From contig NZ_FOBU01000001.1 of NCBI RefSeq assembly GCF_900109915.1, positions 1,060,764-1,124,763 on the forward strand: 64,000 bases of DNA. The letters run 5' to 3'. The notes under the pieces are model-generated. The model was not told where the DNA came from and made no database searches. It saw nothing but the letters and a program-made list of their open reading frames with translations. Each line of letters starts with the position of its first letter. Position 1 is the first letter of the stretch. Positions 34,494 through 45,787 of this stretch are shown here, piece by piece. A program made the position numbers and the translations under genes. The DNA is from Luteibacter sp. UNCMF331Sha3.1. GTDB taxonomy: Bacteria > Pseudomonadota > Gammaproteobacteria > Xanthomonadales > Rhodanobacteraceae.

Positions 34494-35220
34494 GGCTTGG
34501 CTCCCGTCGGAGCGGGCGCGGCCGGCGGTGCGGCGGCCCTCGTCGCGCTCGCGGCCGTGCCGGACGAGGCCGGCTTCGCGGTCATCGCCTGCGCGGCCTG
34601 GGCCAGCGGAGCCGGCACCGCGGCGGCCGGCGTGGCCGGCGGCGCGGCGGTGGACGAACCCGCGGGCGCGTCGGTCTCCGCCGGGCTGTTGAGGCGCACG
34701 TCGAGGCCGAAGCTATAAGGCATGCGGGACGCGTCGTGCGTGTTCTCGGTCTTGCGAAGGTCCGCGTGACCCATCCACGGCGACGCCTCGATGTTGCGCA
34801 TGTACTCGGCCACGCTCGAATTGGACTGGGCGACGCCGTCCAGCGACATCGATTCGCCCGACTGCTTCATGCCGGCGAGGCGGGCACTGGCGGGAATCGT
34901 CTTCACCATTTCGTCGAAGAGATGGACCATCTGCGAGCGGTTGGCCTGCAGCTGCTCGATGATCTGCTTGCGCTGGAGCAGGTCGGCCCGGACCTTCTCG
35001 AGGTCCTTGATCTTCGCGATGCGATCGTCGAGCTGCTTGATCTCGGCCTGGAGGTAGGTGTTGCGCTCGCCCTGGTTCTCGATGCGCGCGTCCATCCACA
35101 GCGACCAGCCGATCAGCGCCACGAGCGCCGCGCCGAACGCGACGCCGAGCTGGATGAAGAATTCCCTTTCCCGTTGCTTGCGGCGCTCCGCGCGCCAGGG
35201 AAGCAGGTTTATGCGTGCCA

Positions 35221-35221
<1 letters not shown>
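34490..35221 (-). CDS. pilN: Type IV pilus inner-membrane assembly protein PilN
   Basis: 243 residues. The N-terminal ARINLLPWRAERRKQRE is the conserved PilM-binding peptide. A membrane helix (LGVAFGAALVALIGWSLWM), coiled-coil and ferredoxin-like periplasmic domain follow. The C-terminus is an unusually long Ala/Pro-rich tail (about residues 185-243) beyond the normal fold, likely disordered. The ATG shares one base with the pilM stop (TGATG). Confidence 0.95.
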
Positions 35222-36358
<1,137 letters not shown>

Positions 36359-36471
36359 CGGGCGGCCTGAGCCCGTACCGGCACTAATTCACAAATCCAG
36401 TCACCGGGTTAGCGAAACCCCTTCACAAAGGGTCGCACGTTTGGCACCCCCGGCCCCGGCCCACGTGGCTC

Positions 36472-36477
36472 TATACT
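36472..36477 (+). promoter_or_regulatory. Candidate -10 box of mrcA
   Basis: TATACT lies 36 bases before the mrcA ATG in the divergent pilM/mrcA gap. No clear -35 is visible, so an activator or an alternative spacing may be involved. Confidence 0.45.
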
Positions 36478-36513
36478 CCGGCTCGACCACACGGCGGTGA
36501 CCCCTACCCCAAC

Positions 36514-39072
36514 ATGCGAATCCTCAAGCGTCTGCTGCGCTATGCGCTGTACCTGGCACTGGCCGGCATCCTGTTCGTGGCGGGCGCCCTCGGCGTCGCC
36601 TACTGGCTCCTGGCTCCCCGCCTGCCTTCGGTGGCGGTGCTACGCGACTATCACATGCAGGTTCCCCTGCGTGTCCTGAGCTCGGACGGCCGCCTGATCG
36701 CCTCGTTCGGCGAAACCCGACGCATCCCGGTGCGCATCGCCGACGTGCCGGCGCGGCTGAAGAACGCGGTGCTTTCTGCCGAAGATGCGGACTTCTACAG
36801 CCACCCCGGCGTCGACTGGCACGGCATCGCCCGCGCCGGCATCCATGTGGTGCTCTCGGGCGGCGACAAGGGTCCGGGCGGCTCGACGATCACCCAGCAG
36901 GTGGCGCGCAACTTCTTCCTCAGCCCCGAAAAGCTCTATTCGCGAAAACTGACGGAAGTGTTCATCGCGCTGCGCATGGAGAACGAGCTCACGAAGGACC
37001 AGATCCTGGAGCTCTACATCAACAAGATGTTCCTGGGCCATCGGTCCTACGGGCTCGCGGCCGCCGCCGCGTACTACTACGGCAAGACGCTGGACCAGCT
37101 CACCGTCGCCGAAAGCGCGTCGCTCGCCTCGACGTTCCAGCTGCCTTCCGTGGTCAACCCGCTCAACAACCCGAAGCGTCTCGTGGCACGGCGCAACTGG
37201 GTGCTCGGGCAGATGCTGGCGAACCGCTTCATCACCAAGGCCGAATACGACCAGGCGATCGACGAACCGAACGACGCCTTCCCGCACGAGCAGCAGATCG
37301 AGGTGGATGCGCCGTACCTGGCCGAGATGGTGCGCCAGCAGGTGCTCGAAAAGCTGGGCAACGACGCCCTCACCGAGGGCTACATCGTCCATACCACCGT
37401 GCCGAGCGACGGCCAGGCGGCGGCCAACGACGCCCTGCGCAACCGGCTGTCGGCGTACGACCGTCGCCACGGCTACCGCGGCCCCGAAGGCCATGAGGAA
37501 CTTCCGGCGCAGGCGGGTGCCGAAGACTATGACCGCGTTCTCGCCGGCTACACGAGCGTCGCGGGCATGATCCCCGGCATCGTCACGGAAACCGGCGCAA
37601 AGGAGGCCAAGGTGTACCTCTCGCCCAAGGAGACGGTCACGCTGAGCCTGGCATCGATGGCCTGGGCTCGCCCTTACGTCAACGAGGGCCGCTCCGGCGC
37701 CGCGCCGACCCGCGTCGACGCCGTGCTGAAGCGCGGCGACGTGGTGCGCCTGTTCCGGGCCGCGAAGGACGACGTCAACGAGGACGTCGCCAGCGAGGAA
37801 GGCAAGCCGGCACCGGAGCCCGCGCAGCTCGAATGGCGCCTCACGCAGATTCCCGCCGTGCAGGCGGCGCTGGTGTCGCTCGATCCCGAAGACGGCGCCG
37901 TGCGCGCGCTCGTGGGCGGTTTCAGCTTCACGCGCTCCAAGTTCAACCGCGCGGTGATGGCGGCACGTCAGCCGGGCTCCAGCTTCAAGCCCTATCTCTA
38001 TTCCGCCGCCTTCGAGCGCGGCTTCACGCCGTCGTCGATCGTCAACGACGCACCGGTGGCGTTCCCCGACCCGTCGCGTCCGGACGGCATGTGGACGCCG
38101 GCCAACGACGACAACAAGTTCAGCGGCCCGATGCGCCTGCGCGAAGCGCTGGTGCAGTCGAAGAACCTCGTCTCGGTACGCCTGCTCGACGCGATCGGCC
38201 TGCGTTTCGCCCGCGAATACATGACGCGCTTCGGCTTCACGCCCGACGCCCTGCCGCAGAACCTCTCGCTGGCCCTGGGCACCGCTTCGGTTTCGCCGAT
38301 GAGCATGGCGCGTGGTTACGCGGTGTTCGCCAATGGCGGCTACCTGGTCACGCCGTACTTCATCTCGCGCATCGACGATCGCGACGGCAACCCCGTCTAC
38401 GTCGCCAACCCCGAACGCGCGTGCGCCGAGTGCCAGGAACGCCTGCTCAACCCGACGCCGCCCGGTCCGCCCACCCAGCCGTCGACCGCGCTGATCCCCG
38501 CCCGCCCCGCGGTGGCCGGCACCGCGGGCAACGGCACGGGCGACGCCGTGCTTCCGGCCGACGCGCACGCGAGCGCGTCAGAGGCCCCGAAGCTCGCGCC
38601 GCACGTGATCGACGTGCGTAACGATTATCTCGTCACGTCGCTGATGCAGGATGTCATCAAGCGCGGCACCGGCTCCGCCGCGAAGGCGCTCGGACGCGAC
38701 GACCTCGCCGGCAAGACGGGCTCCACCAACGACCATCGCGACGCCTGGTTCGTCGGCTTCAACGGCGACGTGTCCTCGGCCGTGTGGGTCGGCTTCGACG
38801 ACTTCAGTTCGCTGGGCCGCGGCGAGTTCGGTGCCAAGGCGGCCCTGCCGATCTGGATGGACTACATGGGTGCGGTGCTCAAGGACAAACCGTCGCATGC
38901 GCTCGCGATGCCGCCCGGCATCGCCACGGTACAGGTCGATCCCGGCTCGGGCCTGCCCTCGCCGGGCGGCATGAACGAAATCATGAAGGTCGAGGACGTC
39001 GATCGTCTTCGCGAACAGGCGACCCAGAAACAGCAGGAGGAACAGCAGGAACACGCCTACGACATCTTCTGA
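36514..39072 (+). CDS. mrcA: Penicillin-binding protein 1A
   Basis: 852 residues, bifunctional class A PBP. A membrane anchor spans 9-32. The GT51 glycosyltransferase carries AEDADFYSHPGVDWHGIARA (Glu in EDADF is catalytic) and GGSTITQQVARNFFL. An OB-like insert spans about 300-425. The transpeptidase has SxxK at SSFK (Ser489, Lys492), SxN as SKN in LVQSKNLVSV, and KTG at 734-736. The end is Gln/Glu-rich. It polymerises and cross-links peptidoglycan. Divergent from pilM, as in Pseudomonas, so pilus assembly and wall synthesis share a regulatory region. The terminal EQAT..QEEQQEHA stretch is charged coiled-coil. Confidence 0.95.
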   Translation: MRILKRLLRYALYLALAGILFVAGALGVAYWLLAPRLPSVAVLRDYHMQVPLRVLSSDGRLIASFGETRRIPVRIADVPARLKNAVLSAEDADFYSHPGVDWHGIARAGIHVVLSGGDKGPGGSTITQQVARNFFLSPEKLYSRKLTEVFIALRMENELTKDQILELYINKMFLGHRSYGLAAAAAYYYGKTLDQLTVAESASLASTFQLPSVVNPLNNPKRLVARRNWVLGQMLANRFITKAEYDQAIDEPNDAFPHEQQIEVDAPYLAEMVRQQVLEKLGNDALTEGYIVHTTVPSDGQAAANDALRNRLSAYDRRHGYRGPEGHEELPAQAGAEDYDRVLAGYTSVAGMIPGIVTETGAKEAKVYLSPKETVTLSLASMAWARPYVNEGRSGAAPTRVDAVLKRGDVVRLFRAAKDDVNEDVASEEGKPAPEPAQLEWRLTQIPAVQAALVSLDPEDGAVRALVGGFSFTRSKFNRAVMAARQPGSSFKPYLYSAAFERGFTPSSIVNDAPVAFPDPSRPDGMWTPANDDNKFSGPMRLREALVQSKNLVSVRLLDAIGLRFAREYMTRFGFTPDALPQNLSLALGTASVSPMSMARGYAVFANGGYLVTPYFISRIDDRDGNPVYVANPERACAECQERLLNPTPPGPPTQPSTALIPARPAVAGTAGNGTGDAVLPADAHASASEAPKLAPHVIDVRNDYLVTSLMQDVIKRGTGSAAKALGRDDLAGKTGSTNDHRDAWFVGFNGDVSSAVWVGFDDFSSLGRGEFGAKAALPIWMDYMGAVLKDKPSHALAMPPGIATVQVDPGSGLPSPGGMNEIMKVEDVDRLREQATQKQQEEQQEHAYDIF

Positions 39073-39131
39073 CGCGCGCCGCGCGAGCGAGCGCGCGCCT
39101 GGCACACGAACACACCATACGGGGGTGAGTC

Positions 39132-39794
39132 ATGGCACGAGGCGAGCACCACAGGATCCATGCGCAGGACCGGACGCAGAAGAATCGCGTCCTCGTCGCC
39201 CAGGAGGCGGCGCGCCTGATGAGCGAGCATGGCATTCGTGACTTCCACCACGCGAAACTGAAAGCGGCCGAGCGGCTCGGCATCGTCGATACGCAGGCCC
39301 TGCCCCGCAACAACGAGATCGAAGACGCGCTACGCGAACATCAGCGCATCTTCCACGCCGACACGCAGCCGCAGGCCCTGCGCGCGCGCCGGGAAGCGGC
39401 CGTCGAGGCGATGCGATTCATGCGCGGCTTCGATGCCCGTCTGGTAGGCGCCGTGCTCGAAGGCACGGCCGACGAACATTCCGCCGTCTGCCTGCACGTC
39501 TTCAGCGACGATCCCGATGCGCCGGCGCTGTTCCTGCGCGACCAGGGCATCCCGCTGGAAACCCAGAGTCGTCGCCTGCGCTGGTCGAACGGCGACGCCG
39601 ACCAGGACGAATTCCCCGTGCTGCTGTTCGGCGCCGACGGCATTCCGTTCGACATCACGGTGCTGCCCCTGGACGCGCTGCGCCAGGCGCCGCTGGATCG
39701 CGTGGACGAGCGGCCGATGCGGCGCGCGACGGCGTCGATGGTGCAGCAGCTGCTGGCGGAAGAGGATATCGAGGCGTTCAACGCGTCGAGTTAG
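39132..39794 (+). CDS. Conserved uncharacterised protein between mrcA and gltA
   Basis: 220 residues, soluble, no signal peptide. A basic helical N-terminus contains QEAARLMSEHGIRDFHHAKLKAAERLGI, which resembles a small DNA- or RNA-binding helical bundle. A central helix follows (RREAAVEAMRFMRGFDARLVGAVLEG). The C-terminal alpha/beta part contains DEHSAVCLHVFSDDPDAPALFL and DITVLPLDALRQAPLDRV, whose layout recalls nucleotidyltransferase-like folds (inference only). It starts 60 bp after mrcA and ends at a bidirectional terminator. No function assigned. Confidence 0.8.
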   Translation: MARGEHHRIHAQDRTQKNRVLVAQEAARLMSEHGIRDFHHAKLKAAERLGIVDTQALPRNNEIEDALREHQRIFHADTQPQALRARREAAVEAMRFMRGFDARLVGAVLEGTADEHSAVCLHVFSDDPDAPALFLRDQGIPLETQSRRLRWSNGDADQDEFPVLLFGADGIPFDITVLPLDALRQAPLDRVDERPMRRATASMVQQLLAEEDIEAFNASS

Positions 39795-39818
39795 CGCGCT
39801 GGCTCTCTCCGAATCCCC

Positions 39819-39849
39819 AAAAAAAACCCCGCTTTCGCGGGGTTTTTTT
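39819..39849. terminator. Bidirectional rho-independent terminator
   Basis: CCCCGC (39827-39832) and GCGGGG (39837-39842) enclose TTTC, with eight A before and seven T after. It serves the 39132 gene on the plus strand and gltA, whose stop is at 39851, on the minus strand. Confidence 0.92.
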
Positions 39850-39850
39850 A

Positions 39851-41146
39851 TTAGCGCTTGTCGCTCGGGGTGTAATCGCGAACGTCGGCGCCGGTGTAGA
39901 TCTGGCGCGGGCGGCCGATGCGCGATCCCGGGGTCTCGTGCTGCTCGATCCAGTGGGAGATCCAGCCCGAGGTACGCGCGATGGCGAACATTACGGTGAA
40001 CATCTCGGTCGGGATGCCGAGGGCCTTGTAGATGATGCCCGAGTAGAAGTCGACGTTCGGGTAGAGCTTGCGCTCCACGAAGTAGTCGTCCTTCAGCGCG
40101 GCTTCTTCCAGCTTCATCGCCACTTCGAGAAGCGGGTCGTTGACACCGAGCTCGTTGAGCACGTTGTGGCACGCCTCGCGAATGATCTTGGCGCGCGGGT
40201 CGAAGTTCTTGTACACGCGGTGGCCGAAGCCCATGAGACGGAACGAATCGTTCTTGTCCTTGGCGCGCTTGACCGCGGTCTCGACCTTGTCGGCGGTGCC
40301 GATCTCCTCGAGCTGCAGCAGCACGGCTTCGTTCGCGCCGCCGTGCGCCGGGCCCCAGAGCGCGGTAATGCCGGCGGCGACCGACGCGTACGGATTGGCA
40401 CCGGTGGAACCGACGAGGCGCACGGTGGACGTCGACGCGTTCTGCTCGTGGTCGGCGTGCAGGATGAACAGCAGGTCGAGCGCACGGGCGACGACCGGGT
40501 TCACGTGGTACGTCTCGCTCGGCACCTCGAACATCGTGTGCAGGAAGCGGGTGACGTACTCGAGGTTGTTACGCGGATAGCGGTTCGGCCAGCCGATCGA
40601 ATGACGATAGATGGCGGACGCGATGGTCGGCATCTTCGCGATCAGGCGAATGGCGGCGAGCTTGCGGTCTTCCGGACTCTCGACGTCGAGGTCGTCGTGG
40701 TAGAAGGCCGAGAGCGATGCGACCGAGGCGGCCAGCATGGCCATCGGGTGCGCATTGTGGTGGAAGCCCTTCAGGAAGTCCTTCAGGTTCTCGTGCATCA
40801 TCGAGTGATGCGTGATGTCGTTCGAGAACTTCTCGAACTCCGGCTTCGTCGGCAGCTCGCCGTTCAGAAGCAGGTACGACGTCTCGAGGAAGGTCGACTT
40901 CTCGGCCAGCTGCTCGATCGGGTAGCCGCGATAGAGCAGCACGCCCTTGTCGCCGTCGATGTACGTGATGGCGCTCTTGGTGCTGGCGGTGCTGCCGTAA
41001 CCCGGGTCGTACGTGAAGTAACCGGTGTCCTTGTACAGCGTGCCGATGTCGACGCACTCGGCGCCGAGCGTGCCGCCGATGACCGGCAGTTCGCTTACGG
41101 GCTTGTTGGATTCATCGACCAATTTGACGGTTTTGGCGTCGGACAC
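39851..41146 (-). CDS. gltA: Citrate synthase (type II, hexameric class)
   Basis: 431 residues from a GTG preceded by GAGGAG at seven bases. It condenses acetyl-CoA with oxaloacetate, the entry step of the TCA cycle. The N-terminal domain seen in NADH-sensitive Gram-negative enzymes is present ([26 protein letters not shown]). Catalytic histidines lie in [13 protein letters not shown] and [15 protein letters not shown], and an Asp follows in [14 protein letters not shown]. The C-terminal [21 protein letters not shown] is typical. An extended -10 promoter lies upstream. Confidence 0.97.
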   Translation of the reverse strand: MSDAKTVKLVDESNKPVSELPVIGGTLGAECVDIGTLYKDTGYFTYDPGYGSTASTKSAITYIDGDKGVLLYRGYPIEQLAEKSTFLETSYLLLNGELPTKPEFEKFSNDITHHSMMHENLKDFLKGFHHNAHPMAMLAASVASLSAFYHDDLDVESPEDRKLAAIRLIAKMPTIASAIYRHSIGWPNRYPRNNLEYVTRFLHTMFEVPSETYHVNPVVARALDLLFILHADHEQNASTSTVRLVGSTGANPYASVAAGITALWGPAHGGANEAVLLQLEEIGTADKVETAVKRAKDKNDSFRLMGFGHRVYKNFDPRAKIIREACHNVLNELGVNDPLLEVAMKLEEAALKDDYFVERKLYPNVDFYSGIIYKALGIPTEMFTVMFAIARTSGWISHWIEQHETPGSRIGRPRQIYTGADVRDYTPSDKR

Positions 41147-41268
41147 GGCGAGCTCCTCTGACTTTAGCGAGGCCGCCGCCCTCTTGGACCGACGGCATAC
41201 CTATGGGGTGGAAAACAGCGCCGTCGGGGAGGCGCCGTACCGGCCGCGACGTGCGACCGAAGTTCCCC

Positions 41269-41277
41269 ATTATCGCA
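41269..41277 (-). promoter_or_regulatory. Extended -10 promoter of gltA
   Basis: The minus strand reads TGCGATAAT (TGn plus GATAAT), about 125 bp before the GTG start. No good -35 is present, which fits an extended -10. Confidence 0.5.
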
Positions 41278-41325
41278 CAGAGGCCATTCAAACGTCCGTT
41301 AGCCGGGCGTGTAAATAGCGCACGC

Positions 41326-41365
41326 AAAAAGACACGGGGCAAGCCTTGGGCTCGCCCCGTGTCTT
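41326..41365 (-). terminator. Rho-independent terminator of rpmE2
   Basis: Minus strand: AAGACACGGGGC pairs with GCCCCGTGTCTT around a 13-base loop, followed by a T-run (plus-strand AAAAA at 41326-41330). It lies between rpmE2 and gltA, so gltA is transcribed separately. Confidence 0.85.
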
Positions 41366-41414
41366 CGATCCTCGCGAAACGCCACCCCGCGAGCGGCGCG
41401 CGGAATTCGCGGTA

Positions 41415-41660
41415 TTACTTCTTGCCGTAGCGCTGGCGGAACTTGTCGACGCGACCGCCGACGTCCAGCGTCTTCTGCTTGCCGGTGTAGAACGGGTGCG
41501 AGTGGCTGGTGATATCGAGCTTGATCACCGGGTACTCGTTGCCGTCTTCCCACTTGACGGTTTCCTTGCTGGACATCGTCGAGCGCGTCAGGAACGCGAA
41601 ATCGGACGACAGGTCCTGGAAGACCACCTGCTGGTAATTCGGATGAATGTTCTCTTTCAT
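41415..41660 (-). CDS. rpmE2: 50S ribosomal protein L31, type B
   Basis: 81 residues. [15 protein letters not shown], the central [25 protein letters not shown] and [19 protein letters not shown] are the L31 signature. The CxxC zinc ligands of type A L31 are absent, so this is the zinc-independent (type B, YkgM-like) form, often used under zinc limitation when a type A copy exists. It has its own promoter and terminator. A Zur box would suit but none is obvious. Confidence 0.96.
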   Translation of the reverse strand: MKENIHPNYQQVVFQDLSSDFAFLTRSTMSSKETVKWEDGNEYPVIKLDITSHSHPFYTGKQKTLDVGGRVDKFRQRYGKK

Positions 41661-41698
41661 GGCTTGAACCTGAGAAATAGCGGGGTGAAAAGAGCGGC

Positions 41699-41727
41699 AT
41701 TGTAACGAGCCGCCGCCCCCCGTGCAA
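41699..41727 (-). promoter_or_regulatory. Sigma70-type promoter of rpmE2
   Basis: Minus strand: -35 TTGCAC (41722-41727), 17-bp spacer, -10 TACAAT (41699-41704), about 40 bases before the ATG. Both boxes are close to consensus, as expected for a ribosomal protein gene. Confidence 0.8.
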
Positions 41728-41742
41728 CCGGCGCAGGCGCGG

Positions 41743-42690
41743 TCAGGCCGCTCCCAGCGCCCCCGCGATCAGGGCGGCGAACCGGTCCTGGTCCACTTCC
41801 AGCACGATCCGCGCGTTGGCCTGCCCGCCAAGGCGCCGGTGCCAGTCGACCACCGTGGCCCCACGGGTCAGTCGCCCGTCGAGTTCGATGGCCACGTGGC
41901 GGGTCTCGGCGCGCACGACCATGTCCGGATCGAGCGCGACGGCCATGGCCAGGGCGTCGGCCGCGATGAAGCCCGTGCGCTCGTGTTCCGCGTTGAACCG
42001 GCGCGCGGTGCCGAAGATCTTCTCGAAGAACGTGGCGCGCGCGTCGCCCGAGGCGACCCAGCCTTCGTACACGTCGTCGGGAAACGCGTGGCGTACCGTC
42101 GCCTCCCAGTCCACCAGATCGAACATGGGGAACGCCTCGAACACGACGTGCGCCGCCTCGGGGTCGAAGCCGATGTTGAACTCGGCCGGCACCTTGCCCG
42201 TGTTGCCATGGCCGGTCACCGCGCCACCCATGACGACGAGACGCTTCACGCGCGCCGGCAGCGAGGGGTCGAGGCGGACCGCCAGTGCCAGGTTGGTCAA
42301 CGGCCCGAGCGCGACCAGGGTCAGTTCGCCCGGACGTTCCGTGGTGAGGCGGATGAGCGCCAGCGCGGCGTGCTCCGCCTGCGCCGGGTGCGCGGGCTCG
42401 GGGAAGCCCACGTCGCCGAAGCCGTCGGCCCCGTGGACGAAGGCGGCGTCTTCGTCGGGCGCGCGTACGAGCGGCGACGGACAACCGGCGAATACCGGGG
42501 TCGTCGCCCCGATGAGTTCGACCAGGGTCCGCGCGTTACGCACCGTGTGCCCGAGCCCGACGTTGCCGGCGGCCACCGTGAGCGCCGCGACGTCGGCATG
42601 CTGGTGCGCCATGAGGATGGCCAGGGCGTCGTCCACGCCGGGGTCGGTGTCGATCAGCAACGGAGTTCGGGTCATCGGTATCGCGTCCAT
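41743..42690 (-). CDS. Inosine-uridine-preferring nucleoside hydrolase family protein
   Basis: 315 residues. The calcium-binding N-terminal motif [16 protein letters not shown] is at 11-26. Later family motifs are [28 protein letters not shown] and [17 protein letters not shown]. It hydrolyses the N-glycosidic bond of ribonucleosides to free base and ribose, in nucleoside salvage. Cytoplasmic, no signal peptide. ATG 42675 is an alternative start, five codons in. It ends 33 bp downstream of glnE's start region boundary on the same strand side and may be co-transcribed as the upstream partner of rpmE2, though rpmE2 has its own promoter. Confidence 0.93.
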   Translation of the reverse strand: MDAIPMTRTPLLIDTDPGVDDALAILMAHQHADVAALTVAAGNVGLGHTVRNARTLVELIGATTPVFAGCPSPLVRAPDEDAAFVHGADGFGDVGFPEPAHPAQAEHAALALIRLTTERPGELTLVALGPLTNLALAVRLDPSLPARVKRLVVMGGAVTGHGNTGKVPAEFNIGFDPEAAHVVFEAFPMFDLVDWEATVRHAFPDDVYEGWVASGDARATFFEKIFGTARRFNAEHERTGFIAADALAMAVALDPDMVVRAETRHVAIELDGRLTRGATVVDWHRRLGGQANARIVLEVDQDRFAALIAGALGAA

Positions 42691-42723
42691 GAGCGGCCGG
42701 ACAGCATACCGCCGGCCGGGCCG

Positions 42724-45612
42724 TCAGGCATCCTGCGCCGCCGTCGCGTCGCGTTTCTCGAAGTCGAAACCCAGCGCTTCCGTCACCTGGCGCACGCCGG
42801 CGCACAGCGCGTCGAGCTCCGGCGTACGCGTCGCGATGCGCGAGCGCAGGTCGAGCGTGCAGGCCAGTCCCATCTGCAGGAGATCGGCATGGGCCACGTG
42901 CAGCGTGTCGGCCTGCGCCTGCGTCAGCAGGCCGGCCTCGCGCAACACGTCGATCAGCGTGCTGCTGGCCGGCGTGTCGAGGATGGAGGGGTGCTCGCTC
43001 GCGTGGGCGAGCACCATGCCCTGCAGCACGAACTCGATGTCGATGAGCGCGCCGGTGCCCTGCTTAAGATCGATGCGCGTCGCGTCGGAGCGGTCGCGCT
43101 CGGCGCGCCAGCGCGCGCGCATCGCGCCGACTTCCGTGTACACGCGACCCGCGTCGCGCGACGCCCCGAGGATCTCGCGCCGGATCGCCATCAGCGCATC
43201 GCCGAGCCGGACGTCGCCGGCCACCGGGCGCGCCCGCAGCAGCGCCTGATGTTCCCATGTCCAGGCGCGTTCGCGCTGGTAGGTCTCGAAGGCATCGACG
43301 CTGGCGACAAGCAGACCCTTGGATCCGTCCGGCCGCAGGCGCGTGTCGACGTCGTAAAGCTTGCCCGCATGGGTCTGCACGCTGAGCCAGTGCATCACGC
43401 GCTGCGCGAGGCGCTGGTACCAGCGTGTGCCGTCGACCGGGCGCGGACCGTCGCTCATCGTGTTGGCCCGCCGGCCGTCGTAGACGAAGACCAGATCGAG
43501 GTCCGACGCGAAGCCCAGCTCTTCGCCGCCCAGGCTGCCGTAGCCGAGCACGGCGAAACCGCTGCCGTCGCCGGGCAGGCGTCCGTGCTGCGCGGTGAGT
43601 TCGCGCGTCGCCAGCGCGAGGATCGCGCCGACCACCGCCTCGGCCAGGCCACCGAGACGACGCGCGGTGGCGGTGGCGTCGGCGCGGCCGTCATTGAACG
43701 CCAGCCCGAGGCGGAACGCGATGCTCGACCGGAATTCGTTGATGCGCTCCAGCTCGCGTTCGGCGTCGCGCTCGTCCAGCGCGCCCAGCGTGCGCGCGAT
43801 CTCGGCGGCGATGTCCGCGCGCTTGAGCGGGAGCTTGTCGATGCGTGGATCGAGCACGTCGTCGAGCAGCAGCGGCTGCGCGATCACGCGCTCGGCGAGG
43901 AACGCGCTGTCGGCGAACACGCTGGCCACGCGACGGCGCGCGTTCGGTTGCTCGTCGAGCAGCGCGAGGTACGACGATCGTCGTGCCACGGCCTGCACGA
44001 GGCGCAGCATGCGCAGCAGGCTCGCGGTCGGCGCCACGCTGCCGCGCGCCGCCCCGACGAGCTGCGGCATCAGGCGGTCCAGGCGCTCGGCCGAGCGCGC
44101 GGACATCGATCGCACCGCCGACGCGCGGGGCAGCTTGACCAGCTCCCCGGCCACTTCGCTACCGGGCACGAAGCCGGACGCCTCCATCGCCGCGGCGGTC
44201 AGCGTCTCGTCACGGGCCGCGTTCCAGAGGGCGACGTCGGCGACGGGCGCGGTCGCGGTGCCCCCCGCCTCGGGCACCAGCACCGCCGCGAACTCGGCGG
44301 AAACCGCGTCCCGATGACGCGCGAGCTCCAGGGCGAGTTCGTCCCAGCTCGCATACCCGCTGCCGAGCGCGAGGCGTTCGCGCGATAGCGCGTCGTCGGG
44401 GATGTCGTGCGTCTGCGCGTCGCGCAGCATCTGCACGCGATTTTCGAGACGGCGCAGGAATACGTAAGCGGCGCGCAGCAGCTTCGCGCGCGCCGCCGGG
44501 ATGTAACCGCGCGCCTCGCAGGCTTTCAGCGCCGGGAGCAGCCCACGCACGCGAAGCGATGGATCGCGGCCGCCGCGGATCATCTGCGTGAGCTGCACGA
44601 TGAATTCGATCTCGCGAATGCCGCCCGGGCCGAGCTTGAGATTTCCCGCAAGGTCCTTGCGCGCGACCTCGGCGTCGATCAGCGACTTCATCTCGCGCAA
44701 CCCGGCGAACGCCGTGTAGTCGAGATAGCGACGGTAGACGAAGGGCCGCAGCATGTCCTGCAGCTCGCGCCCCGTGGTGCGATCCCCGGCGACGGGCCGT
44801 GCCTTGATCCACGCGTAACGCTCCCAGTCGCGGCCCTCGCGCTGGTAGTACTGCTCCATCGCGCTGAACGGCAGTGCGAGGCGCCCTGCCTGCCCGAACG
44901 GCCGCAACCGCAGGTCGACCCGCGCGCAGATACCGTCGACGGTCGGCTCGGCGAGCAGGCGCACGAGCTGCCGCGCCTCACGGACGAAGTATTCCCCGTT
45001 GTCGAGCGGCCGAGGGCCGTCGGTCTCGCCGCCGTGCGCATACGCGAGCACGAGATCGATGTCCGACGAGAAGTTCAGCTCGTTGCCACCGAGCTTGCCG
45101 AAGCCGAGCACCACCATCCGCTGCGCGACGCCCGCGGCGTCGCGCGGCTGTCCGTAACGCGCGTGCAGCGCGGTTCCGGACCAGCGCAACGCCACTTCGA
45201 GCAATGTCTCGTACAGCGCGCTCGTCGACGAGAGCGTCTCGTCGATGTCGTCCAGGCCGTTGACGTCCCGGAACACGATGCGCAGCGCCTCGGCGTGCCG
45301 GAACCGACGGAGGATCCCCATGCAGGCCTCCTCGTCGGCCGGCAGGTCGAGTGTCGCGCCGCGGGTGCCGGCGTCGCCGTTCGCCCTCAACCGCTCCAGA
45401 CCGGCTGGCCCCAGCAGCTCCGGCTGGCGGCGCAGCACGTCGAACGCGAAGTCCGACGCAAGGAGCGTCCGGCGGATGCGCTCGGCGACGCCGGCGTCGT
45501 CATGCAGCGGAATGCGGGCGGCACGGCATGCCGCCATCACGTCGGCATAACGGGCATCGATGAGTGCGCGCAGTTCGGGGCTTTCGCGCGGAGCCGGGGC
45601 GGAGGCGTTCAT
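42724..45612 (-). CDS. glnE: Bifunctional glutamine synthetase adenylyltransferase/deadenylase
   Basis: 962 residues. Two nucleotidyltransferase halves are visible: GFGKLGGNELNFSSDIDL in the N-terminal deadenylylase and GYGSLGGEELGFASDLDL in the C-terminal adenylylase, each with a catalytic DxD. Linker helical domains lie between. It adds or removes AMP on glutamine synthetase in response to the P-II protein and glutamine, tuning nitrogen assimilation. The start MNASAPAPRESPEL is favoured over an ORF extension of 40 residues that would enter the divergent promoter. 33 bp downstream is the nucleoside hydrolase gene. Confidence 0.96.
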   Translation of the reverse strand: MNASAPAPRESPELRALIDARYADVMAACRAARIPLHDDAGVAERIRRTLLASDFAFDVLRRQPELLGPAGLERLRANGDAGTRGATLDLPADEEACMGILRRFRHAEALRIVFRDVNGLDDIDETLSSTSALYETLLEVALRWSGTALHARYGQPRDAAGVAQRMVVLGFGKLGGNELNFSSDIDLVLAYAHGGETDGPRPLDNGEYFVREARQLVRLLAEPTVDGICARVDLRLRPFGQAGRLALPFSAMEQYYQREGRDWERYAWIKARPVAGDRTTGRELQDMLRPFVYRRYLDYTAFAGLREMKSLIDAEVARKDLAGNLKLGPGGIREIEFIVQLTQMIRGGRDPSLRVRGLLPALKACEARGYIPAARAKLLRAAYVFLRRLENRVQMLRDAQTHDIPDDALSRERLALGSGYASWDELALELARHRDAVSAEFAAVLVPEAGGTATAPVADVALWNAARDETLTAAAMEASGFVPGSEVAGELVKLPRASAVRSMSARSAERLDRLMPQLVGAARGSVAPTASLLRMLRLVQAVARRSSYLALLDEQPNARRRVASVFADSAFLAERVIAQPLLLDDVLDPRIDKLPLKRADIAAEIARTLGALDERDAERELERINEFRSSIAFRLGLAFNDGRADATATARRLGGLAEAVVGAILALATRELTAQHGRLPGDGSGFAVLGYGSLGGEELGFASDLDLVFVYDGRRANTMSDGPRPVDGTRWYQRLAQRVMHWLSVQTHAGKLYDVDTRLRPDGSKGLLVASVDAFETYQRERAWTWEHQALLRARPVAGDVRLGDALMAIRREILGASRDAGRVYTEVGAMRARWRAERDRSDATRIDLKQGTGALIDIEFVLQGMVLAHASEHPSILDTPASSTLIDVLREAGLLTQAQADTLHVAHADLLQMGLACTLDLRSRIATRTPELDALCAGVRQVTEALGFDFEKRDATAAQDA

Positions 45613-45787
45613 GAGGCGGTCATTGTGCCTCACCCGCGCCATGTCGCGCCCGCGGCGCCCGACATCCGCGCGCCCGGCAGTCGGCATGCGCATCTCGTGA
45701 CGGTGTGAATGACCGCCTGACAACCGGTTCATGTCCGCTGCGTTACAGTTCCATGACCTCGTGAAAGGGGGTCAGTCAGAGGACGTT

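Noticed and set aside
41722..44388. An 888-codon open frame opposite the nucleoside hydrolase and glnE
   Set aside because: Antisense to two clear genes, composition typical of a shadow, no Shine-Dalgarno or signal peptide.
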